Of a stretch of DNA of 10,393 bases, positions 1 through 6,905 are shown one piece after another (positions within the stretch are counted from its first letter, which is position 1; each line of letters starts with the position of its first letter). A program made the position numbers and the translations under genes. This DNA comes from CAG-452 sp045531335 (lineage in GTDB: Bacteria > Bacillota > Clostridia > TANB77 > CAG-508): assembly GCA_045531335.1 (NCBI GenBank), contig JAZSDU010000052.1:1-10393 (forward strand), in the 5' to 3' direction. The notes beneath the pieces were generated by a model that was given only the letters and a program-made list of their open reading frames with translations, was not told the DNA's origin and made no database searches.

Positions 1-1
1 A

Positions 2-376
2 AAAGAAATAATGGAATTTATATACTTATTTAGATACTATAAATTGATATATATAAATTGCGAAAAACAAGTTATAGACATAAAAGAATTATCAGAAGAA
101 ATAAGAAAAACAGAAAAAATGTTAATAACAAAAGCATGTAAATTAAAAACAATAAATATATTGTGCCAGAACATAGAAAAAAATTACCAACTAGTATCAA
201 AAATATTAAGTTATAATATTATAGATTTAGAAGATGTAAAGCTAGAATTTAGTAAACACGGTAAAAATATAGTGTTTACTATATATGACGATGAAAGTAT
301 AGAAGATACAATAATTTATGACGCAAATGAAGAATTGAATGTGAAATTTAATAAAAAGATAAAATTGTTTAATTAG
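2..376 (+). CDS. Unidentified protein, C-terminal part (5' end outside window)
   Basis: The frame is open from the first bases of the window to a TAG at 374-376, giving about 124 visible residues. An ATG lies at 11, but no Shine-Dalgarno-like sequence precedes it and no stop occurs upstream in frame. The gene therefore probably begins before the window and this ATG is internal. The visible protein is rich in Lys, Ile, Glu and Asn. It starts with an aromatic, hydrophobic stretch (EFIYLFRYYKLIYINCEK), continues with charged helical sequence (IDIKELSEEIRKTEKM), and ends with beta-like segments (KNIVFTIYDDESIEDTIIYD). I recognise no catalytic motif or family. It ends 49 bases before the next gene, on the same strand, with no terminator hairpin between them. 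Codon use matches its neighbours, so I treat it as real coding sequence of unknown function. Confidence 0.6.
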   Translation, partial: KEIMEFIYLFRYYKLIYINCEKQVIDIKELSEEIRKTEKMLITKACKLKTINILCQNIEKNYQLVSKILSYNIIDLEDVKLEFSKHGKNIVFTIYDDESIEDTIIYDANEELNVKFNKKIKLFN

Positions 377-425
377 GAAATTGTAATTTATAAGAATATA
401 AATAAACAATCAAAGGAGGATTTTT

Positions 426-2069
426 ATGAATATAACATTTTTAGGTGCAACAAAAACAGTTACAGGTTCAAATTTCTTATTAGAAGGTGCAGGTAAAAAA
501 ATATTAATAGATTGTGGTCTTTATCAAGGAAAAGCAGCAGAAGAAAGAGAAAATTATTCTGATTTTCCATATAATGTTCAAGATATAGATTTTCTATTAT
601 TAACACATGCTCATATTGACCATTCTGGTAAAATACCAAAATTATATGTGGATGGATATAGAAATCCAGTAATTGCAACAAAAGCAACATGTGATTTGTG
701 TACTATAATGCTTCCAGATAGTGGGCATATTCAAGAAATGGAAAATGAGTGGAAGAATAGAAAGAGAATAAGAAAAGGTCTTGAATCTAGACCACCACTT
801 TATACAGCGCAAGATGCAATAGATTGTTTAGAAATATTTAAACCAGTAAGTTATGATGAAATAGTAGAGTTAACTCCTGAAATACATGTAAGATATAATG
901 ATGCTGGACACATGCTTGGTTCTAGTATTATAGAAGTATGGGTTAAAGAAAATGGAGAAGAAAAGAAAATAGTATTTACAGGAGATTTAGGAAACAATGA
1001 TTTACCGCTTTTAGATTCTCCAACAATGATAGAAACAGCTGATTATTTAGTAATGGAATCAACATATGGTGGAAGATTCCATATGAGAAATGATGAAAAA
1101 GCAGAAATGTTTCTGAATATAGTAGCAGAAACTTTGGATAAAGGTGGGAATGTAGTAATACCTTCATTTGCAGTTGGAAGAACACAAGAGATATTATATG
1201 AATTGAATAAGTTAAAAGAAGAAAGGACAGATGAGGAATTTTTTGAAAAATATGAAAAATTAATGAAAGCTCCTGTATATGTTGATAGCCCACTTGCAAT
1301 ATCTGCGACTGAAATTTTTAGACAAAACATGAATTTGTTCGAAGAAGAAGTAAGAAAAGAAATAGAAAGAGGAGATAATCCATTAGAATTTCCAGGATTA
1401 CAATTTACACAAACAGCAGATGAATCAAGAGCTTTAAACGAAAGTAATATACCATCAATAATTATATCTGCAAGTGGTATGTGTGAAGTTGGACGTATAA
1501 AACATCATTTGAAACATAATTTATGGAATCCGAACAGTACAATATTATTTGTAGGATATCAAGCACCTGGAACATTAGGTTCAAAACTTGTAAATGGTGA
1601 AAAAAAAGTTAAAATATTTGGAGAAGAGATTGCTGTAAATGCAAGAATAGAATATATTGAAGGATATTCAGGTCATGCAGACCAAGAATGGTTATTAAAT
1701 TTTATTTATTCTTTTATAACAAAACCAAAACATATATTCTTAGTACATGGAGAGCCAGAAGGACAAAAAATATTAAAAGATAAAATATTAGAAACAACAG
1801 AAATACCAGTTACAATACCTGATTATGGTGATAACTACAGATTAGATGATAAGATTTCTATAGAATCTAAGATAGATATAGAGCGCAAAAATAGATATCT
1901 AAGATTAGAAGTTTTAGATAGATTATCAACATTAAAAGAAGAATTAACAGACATGTATGCAATGATAAAAGAAGATATTGTCGATGAAGATAAAAAAGAT
2001 GAAGAAATTTCAGCTATTAATGATAGAATAAAAGAATTAGAACAACAAATAATAAAGATAATTTCGTAA
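426..2069 (+). CDS. MBL-fold beta-CASP RNA-processing nuclease (Ysh1/CPSF73-like family)
   Basis: A 547-residue zinc-dependent hydrolase of the metallo-beta-lactamase fold with an inserted beta-CASP domain, a group that cuts RNA or DNA phosphodiester bonds. Seen in the sequence: the metal-binding signature HAHIDH at residues 61-66, a later metal histidine in AGHMLGS (H162), the Asp of GDLGN (D187), and ESTYGG at 211-216. The beta-CASP part contains SFAVGR (247-252) and SASGMCEVGRIKHH (348-361). The C-terminal RNA-specificity segment has GYSGHADQ (H417) and VHGEPEGQ (H441). Residues from about 480 to the end are highly charged and probably coiled coil. All metal ligands expected of an active enzyme are present, and the length is normal for full-length bacterial members. 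The start is supported by AAGGAGGA ending 5 bases before the ATG. This is a CPSF-type member rather than a clear RNase J. Its substrate cannot be told from sequence; a role in RNA turnover or maturation in the cytoplasm is inferred from the family. Confidence 0.93.
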   Translation: MNITFLGATKTVTGSNFLLEGAGKKILIDCGLYQGKAAEERENYSDFPYNVQDIDFLLLTHAHIDHSGKIPKLYVDGYRNPVIATKATCDLCTIMLPDSGHIQEMENEWKNRKRIRKGLESRPPLYTAQDAIDCLEIFKPVSYDEIVELTPEIHVRYNDAGHMLGSSIIEVWVKENGEEKKIVFTGDLGNNDLPLLDSPTMIETADYLVMESTYGGRFHMRNDEKAEMFLNIVAETLDKGGNVVIPSFAVGRTQEILYELNKLKEERTDEEFFEKYEKLMKAPVYVDSPLAISATEIFRQNMNLFEEEVRKEIERGDNPLEFPGLQFTQTADESRALNESNIPSIIISASGMCEVGRIKHHLKHNLWNPNSTILFVGYQAPGTLGSKLVNGEKKVKIFGEEIAVNARIEYIEGYSGHADQEWLLNFIYSFITKPKHIFLVHGEPEGQKILKDKILETTEIPVTIPDYGDNYRLDDKISIESKIDIERKNRYLRLEVLDRLSTLKEELTDMYAMIKEDIVDEDKKDEEISAINDRIKELEQQIIKIIS

Positions 2070-2121
2070 TAAGACAATTCTAGGGACTGTCCTGAAATTA
2101 AATGTAATTGATTGTAAAAGA

Positions 2122-2148
2122 TGTAGGGGCAGGTCTTGTGCCTGCCCG
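2122..2148 (+). repeat. REP-like palindromic repeat, copy 1 (forward)
   Basis: A 27-base unit beginning TGTAGGGGCAGG and ending CCTGCCCG. The arms GGGCAGG and CCTGCCC form a 7-bp GC hairpin around a 7-base loop, with GTAG at the 5' foot. It is identical over all 27 bases to the copy at 4131-4157 and over 26 bases to the two copies inside the RAYT gene. Its GC content contrasts sharply with the surrounding A+T-rich DNA. Confidence 0.9.
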
Positions 2149-2167
2149 AAAACAATAAGAAATTAAC

Positions 2168-2194
2168 AGGCAGACAGAGTCGTCTGCCCCTACA
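2168..2194 (-). repeat. REP-like palindromic repeat, copy 2 (reverse, diverged)
   Basis: Read on the minus strand, this unit shares its first 11 bases (TGTAGGGGCAG, including the GTAG foot) with the other copies and then diverges. It keeps a perfect hairpin, GGCAGAC with GTCTGCC, so both arms have changed together. It lies 19 bases after copy 1 in opposite orientation, making a head-to-head pair like the BIME arrangements of enterobacterial REPs. The shared feet also allow one larger hairpin spanning both units. Confidence 0.82.
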
Positions 2195-2248
2195 AATTTA
2201 AAACAATTAAAATCACAATTTTTAGGACAATATTAAAAGGAGATACAA

Positions 2249-4126
2249 ATGAATAAATATTTTAACGATGCAATAATTGGAAACAAAGAAATAACAGCAA
2301 GTTTTACAAAAAATGGAGAATTAATAAGATTGTTTTACCCAAATACAGATTATAGACAATTTATAGATTTTTTGCATATGGGAGTAAAAATAAACGATTC
2401 TGCAATAATTTACTTACATAATGATATCAATAATACATATAAACAATATTATACAGAGAATACAAATATATTAAATACTGAAATAGTAAATACATATTTT
2501 AAATTAAAATTATTACAAACAGATTTCGTATGTACTGATAAAAATATATTAGTAAGAAAATATAAAATGAGAAATGAAAACAATATTGACTTAAATTTGA
2601 ATTTTATAGCGCATTCTTCTCTTTTAACAAGTAACAATAATCAAGTAAGTGGATGCTATAAAAACAACTGTTTATTTCAGTATATGCATGATTATACTTT
2701 TACTATATGTTCAGAATATAAAGTAGACAAATCACAAATAAATAACAACAAATCTAATATTCAAACAGGAGTAATTGGTGATAAAGACTATATAGGAATG
2801 TCAAATGATTCTAGTATTAGCTACCATATAGGAGTATTAAAACCAAATGAAGAAATAGAGTTTTGCATATATATTACTATTCTTCATGGAGCTGATATTA
2901 AAAATATTGACAAAAAGTTAGACGATATAAAAGTGTTAGATTATAAAAAAGAATTAGAAAAAACAAAAAAATATTGGGAAAAGTATGTAAAAGAACATGA
3001 TTCAATAAAACTTATAAATTCTAATACTGAATATATAAAGAAAATAGAAAAAATATATAAAAGAACAATACTTTTGTATCCATTACTTACAAATCATTTA
3101 ACAGGAGGAATATCTGCAGCAGTAGAAATAGATGAGAATAGAACAAACTGTGGAAGATACTCATATTGCTGGCCAAGAGATGCGATATTTATAACAAATG
3201 CTTTGGACAACCTAAAAATGGAAAAAGAAACAGAAAGGTTTTACAAAACATTTTGTAAAATGACACAAAGTAAATCTGGAATGTGGGAACAAAGATTTTA
3301 CACAGATGGAAGTTTAGCACCATGTTGGGGATATCAAATTGACGAAACAGCAAGTGTAATATACGGAGTGTATAATCACTATGAGAATACAAATAATTTG
3401 AAGTTCTTAAAAGATACATTGAAAATGTGTGAAAATGCTACAAAATATTTGAAGAAATATATACAAAATCTATTAGATGGAAAAGAAGAAGCATATAAAA
3501 GTTATGATTTATGGGAAGAGAATGAAGGTGTACATACATATTCATTGGCAGCAATTTTTTCAAGTTTCGATAGAATGATAAAAATATATGAAAAAATAAA
3601 ACCTGAATTTGAAGGAAACAGATTAAGAATAGAAAAAATAGAAAAAGAAGAAGCTATTTTAAGAAAATATCTAATAGAAATAAAGGATTATATATTAAAG
3701 AATCTATATGATAATAATAAAAAATCTTTCATTCGAAATTGTGATGGAAAGATGGATATAAGTCTACTTGCACTTGTAACACCATTTAATCTGTTTGCAC
3801 CTAAAGAAAAGAAAATACTAAATACAATAGAAAGAATAGAATTAACTTTAAGAACTTATACAGGAGGATATCTAAGATACGAAGGAGATAATTATGTTGG
3901 AGGTAATCCTTGGGTAATTGCAAATTTATGGATGGCAAAATATTATCTATCAGCAGGCAATAAAAATAAAGCAAGAGAATGCTTTGAATTCGTTGTAAAA
4001 TCAGCAGCAGAGCATGGATTCTTACCTGAACAAGTTGATAACGACACAATGCAGGCTAAATGGGTTATTGGATTAGGATGGTCACATGCCATGTTTGTTG
4101 ATGTATTACAAAAATTATACATGTAA
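2249..4126 (+). CDS. Glycoside hydrolase family 15 (glucoamylase/glucodextranase-like)
   Basis: A 625-residue protein with the architecture of prokaryotic GH15 enzymes: an N-terminal beta-sandwich region (about 1-235) followed by an (alpha/alpha)6-barrel catalytic domain (about 260-625). Seen in the catalytic domain: GRYSYCWPRDA at 302-312 (substrate-pocket motif), YDLWEENEG at 419-427 with the expected general acid E423 (or its neighbour E424), LPEQ at 592-595 with the expected general base E594, and GLGWSHA near the C-terminus. The GH15 fold hydrolyses alpha-glucosidic bonds from non-reducing ends with inversion of configuration. There is no signal peptide, so an intracellular enzyme acting on imported or stored alpha-glucans or oligosaccharides is likely (inference). 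AAAGGAG lies a few bases before the ATG. The gene follows an intergenic REP pair and is followed by a third REP starting 4 bases after its stop. No other sugar-metabolism gene is visible nearby, so exact substrate and pathway remain open. Confidence 0.92.
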   Translation: MNKYFNDAIIGNKEITASFTKNGELIRLFYPNTDYRQFIDFLHMGVKINDSAIIYLHNDINNTYKQYYTENTNILNTEIVNTYFKLKLLQTDFVCTDKNILVRKYKMRNENNIDLNLNFIAHSSLLTSNNNQVSGCYKNNCLFQYMHDYTFTICSEYKVDKSQINNNKSNIQTGVIGDKDYIGMSNDSSISYHIGVLKPNEEIEFCIYITILHGADIKNIDKKLDDIKVLDYKKELEKTKKYWEKYVKEHDSIKLINSNTEYIKKIEKIYKRTILLYPLLTNHLTGGISAAVEIDENRTNCGRYSYCWPRDAIFITNALDNLKMEKETERFYKTFCKMTQSKSGMWEQRFYTDGSLAPCWGYQIDETASVIYGVYNHYENTNNLKFLKDTLKMCENATKYLKKYIQNLLDGKEEAYKSYDLWEENEGVHTYSLAAIFSSFDRMIKIYEKIKPEFEGNRLRIEKIEKEEAILRKYLIEIKDYILKNLYDNNKKSFIRNCDGKMDISLLALVTPFNLFAPKEKKILNTIERIELTLRTYTGGYLRYEGDNYVGGNPWVIANLWMAKYYLSAGNKNKARECFEFVVKSAAEHGFLPEQVDNDTMQAKWVIGLGWSHAMFVDVLQKLYM

Positions 4127-4130
4127 AGAA

Positions 4131-4157
4131 TGTAGGGGCAGGTCTTGTGCCTGCCCG
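4131..4157 (+). repeat. REP-like palindromic repeat, copy 3 (forward)
   Basis: Identical over 27 bases to copy 1, with the GTAG foot at 4132-4135 and the same GGGCAGG/CCTGCCC hairpin. It lies in the 52-base gap between the GH15 stop and the next start codon, immediately upstream of that gene's ribosome-binding site (AAAGGAG around 4164-4170). A hairpin here could shield or terminate part of the GH15 transcript, but no T-run follows it. Confidence 0.9.
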
Positions 4158-4178
4158 CAGAAGAAAGGAGAAATACAA

Positions 4179-4924
4179 ATGAAAGAAGAAAATAAAGAAA
4201 AAAAGAGATAAGTAATAAAAAAGCAATAATAGCAATAATTACTGTAATAGTATTATTAATAATTTTAGGTGCAGTATATGCAACCATTTTAAATTCACCA
4301 AATCATAATTGTGAAGAGAGAGAAGAATACAATGAAGAAGTACTTCCTAATTCAGCAGACTCATTAAGACCTGCTGTATATAAACCAATAATCTACATCT
4401 ACCCAAAACAAGAAACAAAAGTAACTGTAAAAGTAGGAAATCCACAAAATTTAACATGTACATACCCAAAATATGAAGAAAATTGGGAAGTGATAGCAAA
4501 ACCAAATGGGGATTTAATAGATTGCAAAACAGAAAGAAATTTGTATGCTCTTTATTGGGAAGGAATAAACACAGTAGAACCTAATATGGAAGAAGGTTTT
4601 ATAGTAAAGGGAGAAGATACAATAAAATTTTTAGAAGAAAAATTAGAAGTATTAGGATTAAATCAAAGAGAAGCAAATGAATTTATAATATATTGGTTAC
4701 CAAAATTAGAAAGCAATAAATATAATTTTATAAGATTCCAAACAGAAGAAGAAATAAATAATAATATGCCATTAGAAATAACACCTGTGCCAGATACAGT
4801 AATAAGAGTAGTAATGGAATACAAAGCGTTAGAAGAACCAATTCAAGTACAAGAACAACAATTGGAAACACCAGAAAGAACTGGATATACAGTAGTAGAA
4901 TGGGGCGGAACAGAAATAAAATAA
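4179..4924 (+). CDS. Membrane-anchored protein of unknown function, frame broken at an A7 run
   Basis: A good ribosome-binding site (AAAGGAG) precedes the ATG at 4179, but that frame reads only MKEENKEKKR before a TAA at 4209-4211. One frame back (-1), the sequence is open from 4196 to the TAA at 4922-4924 and has no ATG, GTG or TTG until a GTG at 4490, deep inside the conserved region. Joining the frames in the A7 run gives about 248 residues: a short charged N-terminus, one membrane segment (AIIAIITVIVLLIILGAVYA), and an extracytoplasmic domain with KPIIYIYP, YWLPKLE, PDTVIRVVMEY and TVVEWGGTEI near the end. This pattern resembles a widespread uncharacterised bacterial family whose members carry KPxIYxYP and VVEWGG motifs; I know no function for it. 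The topology suggests anchoring in the cytoplasmic membrane with the domain outside. Whether the break is a sequence error, a mutation or real slippage cannot be decided here. Confidence 0.72.
4199..4205 (+). other. Candidate -1 slippage site, A AAA AAG
   Basis: In the frame of the ATG at 4179 the codons read GAA AAA AAG AGA TAA, so the heptamer A AAA AAG sits exactly in the X XXY YYZ register of classical -1 frameshifting, two codons before the stop. A -1 slip leads straight into the long conserved frame (AAA GAG ATA AGT). The A7 run is also prone to polymerase slippage and to read errors. I see no convincing stimulatory stem-loop directly downstream, and the nearest purine-rich AAAGGAG is about 30 bases upstream. 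Confidence 0.5.
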
Positions 4925-4945
4925 TAAGAATAATGTGGGGGCAAG

Positions 4946-4952
4946 AAAGGAG
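4946..4952 (+). promoter_or_regulatory. Ribosome-binding site deciding the RAYT start
   Basis: AAAGGAG followed by four bases and ATG at 4957. It favours this start over in-frame ATGs at 4900 and 4933, which lack a comparable site. The GGGGGCA just upstream (4936-4942) resembles the REP foot but has GTGG where the REPs have GTAG. Confidence 0.7.
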
Positions 4953-4956
4953 ATAT

Positions 4957-5523
4957 ATGAAATATAACCTAGAGCCCCACCATAGAAAAAGTATTAGATT
5001 AAAATATTATGATTATTCAACAGAAGGATATTATTTTATAACAATATGCACACAGAATAGAAAACATATATTATCAAAAATTGTATTGAATGAAAATGCA
5101 AATGTTGTAGGGGCAGGTCTTGTGCCTGCCCAAATAGAAAACACGCATTTTGGTAATAAAGTAGAAAAAATATATTTAGAAATGCAAGAAAAATATATAA
5201 ATATAAAATTGCATGATTATATAATAATGCCAAATCATTTGCATGGAGTAATTGAAATCAATGATATACAAATGTGGGCAGGCACAAGACCTGCCCCTAC
5301 AGTATCAGATTTTATTAGAGATTTTAAATCTTTGACGACATTAGAATATTTAAAAGGTGTTAAAGAAAATAGATATACAAATTTTAATAAAAGAATTTGG
5401 CAACGAAATTATTATGAACATGTTATTAGAAATGAAAAAGAATATTATCAAATTATAGAATACATAAGAACAAACCCATTAAAATGGGAAGAAGACAAAT
5501 ATTATAAAGAAGGAGAAATGTAG
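4957..5523 (+). CDS. REP-associated tyrosine transposase (RAYT), HUH/Y1 family
   Basis: A single-strand DNA endonuclease/transposase of the Y1_Tnp (IS200-like) superfamily, 188 residues from the chosen start. Seen: the typical RAYT N-terminus HHRKSIRLKYYDYSTEGYYFITICTQNR, the metal-binding HUH motif MPNHLHGVIEI (H94, H96), and the catalytic-tyrosine region WQRNYYEHVIRNE (Y152 or Y153), then IIEYIRTNPLKWEED, which commonly closes RAYTs. The ATG at 4957 is preferred because AAAGGAG ends 4 bases before it and the N-terminus then matches the family; in-frame ATGs at 4900 and 4933 would add unrelated residues, and 4900 overlaps the upstream gene. Two perfect REP copies in inverted orientation lie inside the coding region, encoding VGAGLVPA (51-58) and AGTRPAPT (108-115) on either side of the HUH motif. 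The stop TAG directly abuts the radA ATG, and radA's ribosome-binding site lies in the 3' end of this gene. The protein probably acts on the GTAG-footed REPs of this genome (inference from the family). Confidence 0.92.
   Translation: MKYNLEPHHRKSIRLKYYDYSTEGYYFITICTQNRKHILSKIVLNENANVVGAGLVPAQIENTHFGNKVEKIYLEMQEKYINIKLHDYIIMPNHLHGVIEINDIQMWAGTRPAPTVSDFIRDFKSLTTLEYLKGVKENRYTNFNKRIWQRNYYEHVIRNEKEYYQIIEYIRTNPLKWEEDKYYKEGEM
5106..5132 (+). repeat. REP-like palindromic repeat, copy 4 (forward, inside RAYT gene)
   Basis: Identical to copy 1 over 26 bases; base 27 is A instead of G. It lies in frame within the RAYT coding sequence and is read as V-G-A-G-L-V-P-A-Q without a stop. Together with copy 5 it makes a perfect 27-base inverted repeat with 142 bases between the arms, so the mRNA or single-stranded DNA could form either two local hairpins or one long stem. 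Confidence 0.93.
5275..5301 (-). repeat. REP-like palindromic repeat, copy 5 (reverse, inside RAYT gene)
   Basis: The exact reverse complement of 5106-5132 over 27 bases, with CTAC (GTAG on the minus strand) at its right end. In the RAYT frame it is read as W-A-G-T-R-P-A-P-T, again without a stop. It lies just after the HUH motif codons, whereas copy 4 lies before them. Confidence 0.93.
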
Positions 5524-6336
5524 ATGGCGAAACAAACAACAGTTTTTGTTTGTAGTAATTGTGGAAATGAATCTTCAAAATGGTTTGGGAAATGTGTAGC
5601 ATGTAATGAGTGGAATACATGTTATGAAGAAAAATTAACTACAAAATCAGGTAGTGGTAAATCAAACACAAAAAAGAAAGCAGAACCTATAAAATTAAAT
5701 GAAGTGAAAAAACAAGATATAATAAGAACATCTACAGGATTTGCAGAATTAGATAGGGTTTTAGGTGGAGGTTTGGTTAAAGGAGCATTAACATTAGTTG
5801 GTGGAGAGCCTGGAATTGGTAAATCTACATTAATTTTGCAATTATGTGACAAAATTAAAGGTGAAGGAAAAGTTTTATATGTATCAGGAGAAGAGTCTGT
5901 AGATCAAATAAAGATAAGAGCAGATAGATTAGGAATTAATAATGACGATATAGTATTTTTAGGAGAGACAGATATAGATATAATACAGGATACAATTTTA
6001 GAACTTAATCCTAAACTTGTAATTATAGATTCTATCCAAACAATGTACTCTGATGAAATTACATCAGGACCAGGTAGTGTTAGTCAAGTAAGAGAAATAA
6101 CTTCTAGAATAATGAAAATGTGTAAACAAGAAGCTATTACTACAATAATAATTGGACATGTTACAAAGGATGGAAACATAGCAGGGCCAAGAGTTTTGGA
6201 ACATATGGTAGATACTGTATTATATTTAGAAGGTGAAAGATATTTTTCATATAGAATACTTAGAGGTGTAAAGAATAGATTCGGTTCTACAAATGAAATT
6301 GGTATGTTCGAGATGAGAGATGCTCGGAATGTGTGA
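5524..6336 (+). CDS. radA: DNA repair protein RadA, N-terminal part (gene split by a 1-base shift)
   Basis: RadA (Sms) is a RecA-like ATPase that promotes branch migration of recombination intermediates in DNA repair. This part holds the zinc finger C10-x2-C13 ... C24-x2-C27, the Walker A loop GEPGIGKST (94-102), Walker B LVIIDSIQT (165-173), and the RadA-specific KNRFG motif (250-254) followed by STNEIGMFEMRD. It then runs into ARNV and a TGA at 6334-6336, where the family normally continues. The +1 frame (6320-6886) carries the rest. Joined with one base skipped, the product is about 453 residues, the usual RadA length. The ATG directly follows the RAYT stop; AGGAG at 5511-5515 lies 8 bases upstream. 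The radA-disA order matches that of Bacillus subtilis. On its own this fragment would lack the Lon-like C-terminal domain. Confidence 0.93.
   Translation: MAKQTTVFVCSNCGNESSKWFGKCVACNEWNTCYEEKLTTKSGSGKSNTKKKAEPIKLNEVKKQDIIRTSTGFAELDRVLGGGLVKGALTLVGGEPGIGKSTLILQLCDKIKGEGKVLYVSGEESVDQIKIRADRLGINNDDIVFLGETDIDIIQDTILELNPKLVIIDSIQTMYSDEITSGPGSVSQVREITSRIMKMCKQEAITTIIIGHVTKDGNIAGPRVLEHMVDTVLYLEGERYFSYRILRGVKNRFGSTNEIGMFEMRDARNV
6319..6326 (+). other. Frame break in radA (+1)
   Basis: The frame changes between FEMR and the conserved Gly of LGMCEIDNPSS. Dropping one base here, for example G6322 (giving MRDLGM) or T6321 (giving MRELGM), restores an alignment of exact length to the usual FEMKEEGL..V.NPS pattern of RadA. 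The bases are not a homopolymer, and no prfB-type slippery codon or upstream Shine-Dalgarno element is visible. Confidence 0.8.
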
Positions 6337-6886
6337 AATTGACAATCCATCATCAGTATTGTTATCAGAAAGAAATGAAAATGCAGCAGGTTCAATTGTA
6401 GTTGCAAGTATGGAAGGCACAAGACCAATCCTTGTAGAGTTACAATCGCTAACATCTACCAGTGTGTTTGGAATGGCAAGAAGAACTGCAAATGGAATAG
6501 ATTATAACAGGCTTACACTTTTAATTGCTGTTTTAGAAAAAAGAGCAGGTTTACCATTAGGTGGACAAGATGTATATTTAAATATAGTTGGTGGAATTAA
6601 AATTAATGAACCAGCTCTTGATTTAGGAATAATTCTTGCAGCAAGTTCTAGTTTTAAAAATATAAGTATTCCAAATGATACTATAGCGATTGGAGAAGTT
6701 GGACTAACAGGGGAAGTAAGAAGTGTAAACATGATAGAAAAAAGACTTAAAGAAGCAGAAAAATTAGGATTTAAGAAATGTATAATTCCAGAAAGCAATA
6801 AAAAACTATTGAAAGATAGCTATAAATTAGATATAATAGGTGTGAAAAATATATTAGAAGCTATGAAATGTCTAGGACTAAAATAA
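6320..6886 (+). CDS. radA: DNA repair protein RadA, C-terminal part (Lon-like domain)
   Basis: This frame continues RadA after the one-base shift. It opens with MCEIDNPSSVLLSERNEN and AAGSIVVASMEGTRPILVE, which match the linker between the RecA-like core and the C-terminal domain. It then has the Lon-protease-like fold region with GGQDVYLNIVGGIKIN, EPALDLGIILAAS and AIGEVGLTGEVR, followed by the usual C-terminal RLKEAEKLGFKKCIIPES. In RadA this domain has no protease activity and serves DNA binding and hexamer formation. The ATG at 6320 is an accident of the frame break, since no ribosome-binding site precedes it and the conserved sequence starts inside the other frame. The stop is followed 19 bases later by disA. 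If the shift is real rather than a sequence error, the cell would lack full-length RadA. Confidence 0.9.
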   Translation: MLGMCEIDNPSSVLLSERNENAAGSIVVASMEGTRPILVELQSLTSTSVFGMARRTANGIDYNRLTLLIAVLEKRAGLPLGGQDVYLNIVGGIKINEPALDLGIILAASSSFKNISIPNDTIAIGEVGLTGEVRSVNMIEKRLKEAEKLGFKKCIIPESNKKLLKDSYKLDIIGVKNILEAMKCLGLK

Positions 6887-6905
6887 TAGCATGTGAGGTG
6901 ATATT

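Noticed and set aside
2075..2095. Possible terminator at AGGGACTGTCCT after the nuclease gene
   Set aside because: The stem is only about five pairs with a bulge and is not followed by a T-run.
1835..2155. 106-residue minus-strand open frame over the nuclease 3' end
   Set aside because: It is antisense to the coiled-coil end of the nuclease and includes REP sequence; the composition reflects the complementary strand of an A-rich gene.
3943..4287. 114-residue minus-strand open frame across the GH15 end and the next gene
   Set aside because: It is antisense to conserved GH15 motifs, spans an intergenic REP, and has no ribosome-binding site or recognisable motif.
4900..4956. Longer RAYT start at ATG 4900
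   Set aside because: It overlaps the preceding gene, lacks a ribosome-binding site and adds residues unlike the RAYT N-terminus.
6325..6340. Programmed +1 frameshift at the radA TGA, as in prfB
   Set aside because: The codon before TGA is GTG, which would re-pair poorly after a +1 slip. No Shine-Dalgarno-like stimulator precedes it, and the conserved Gly is recovered only if the shift happens upstream of the stop.
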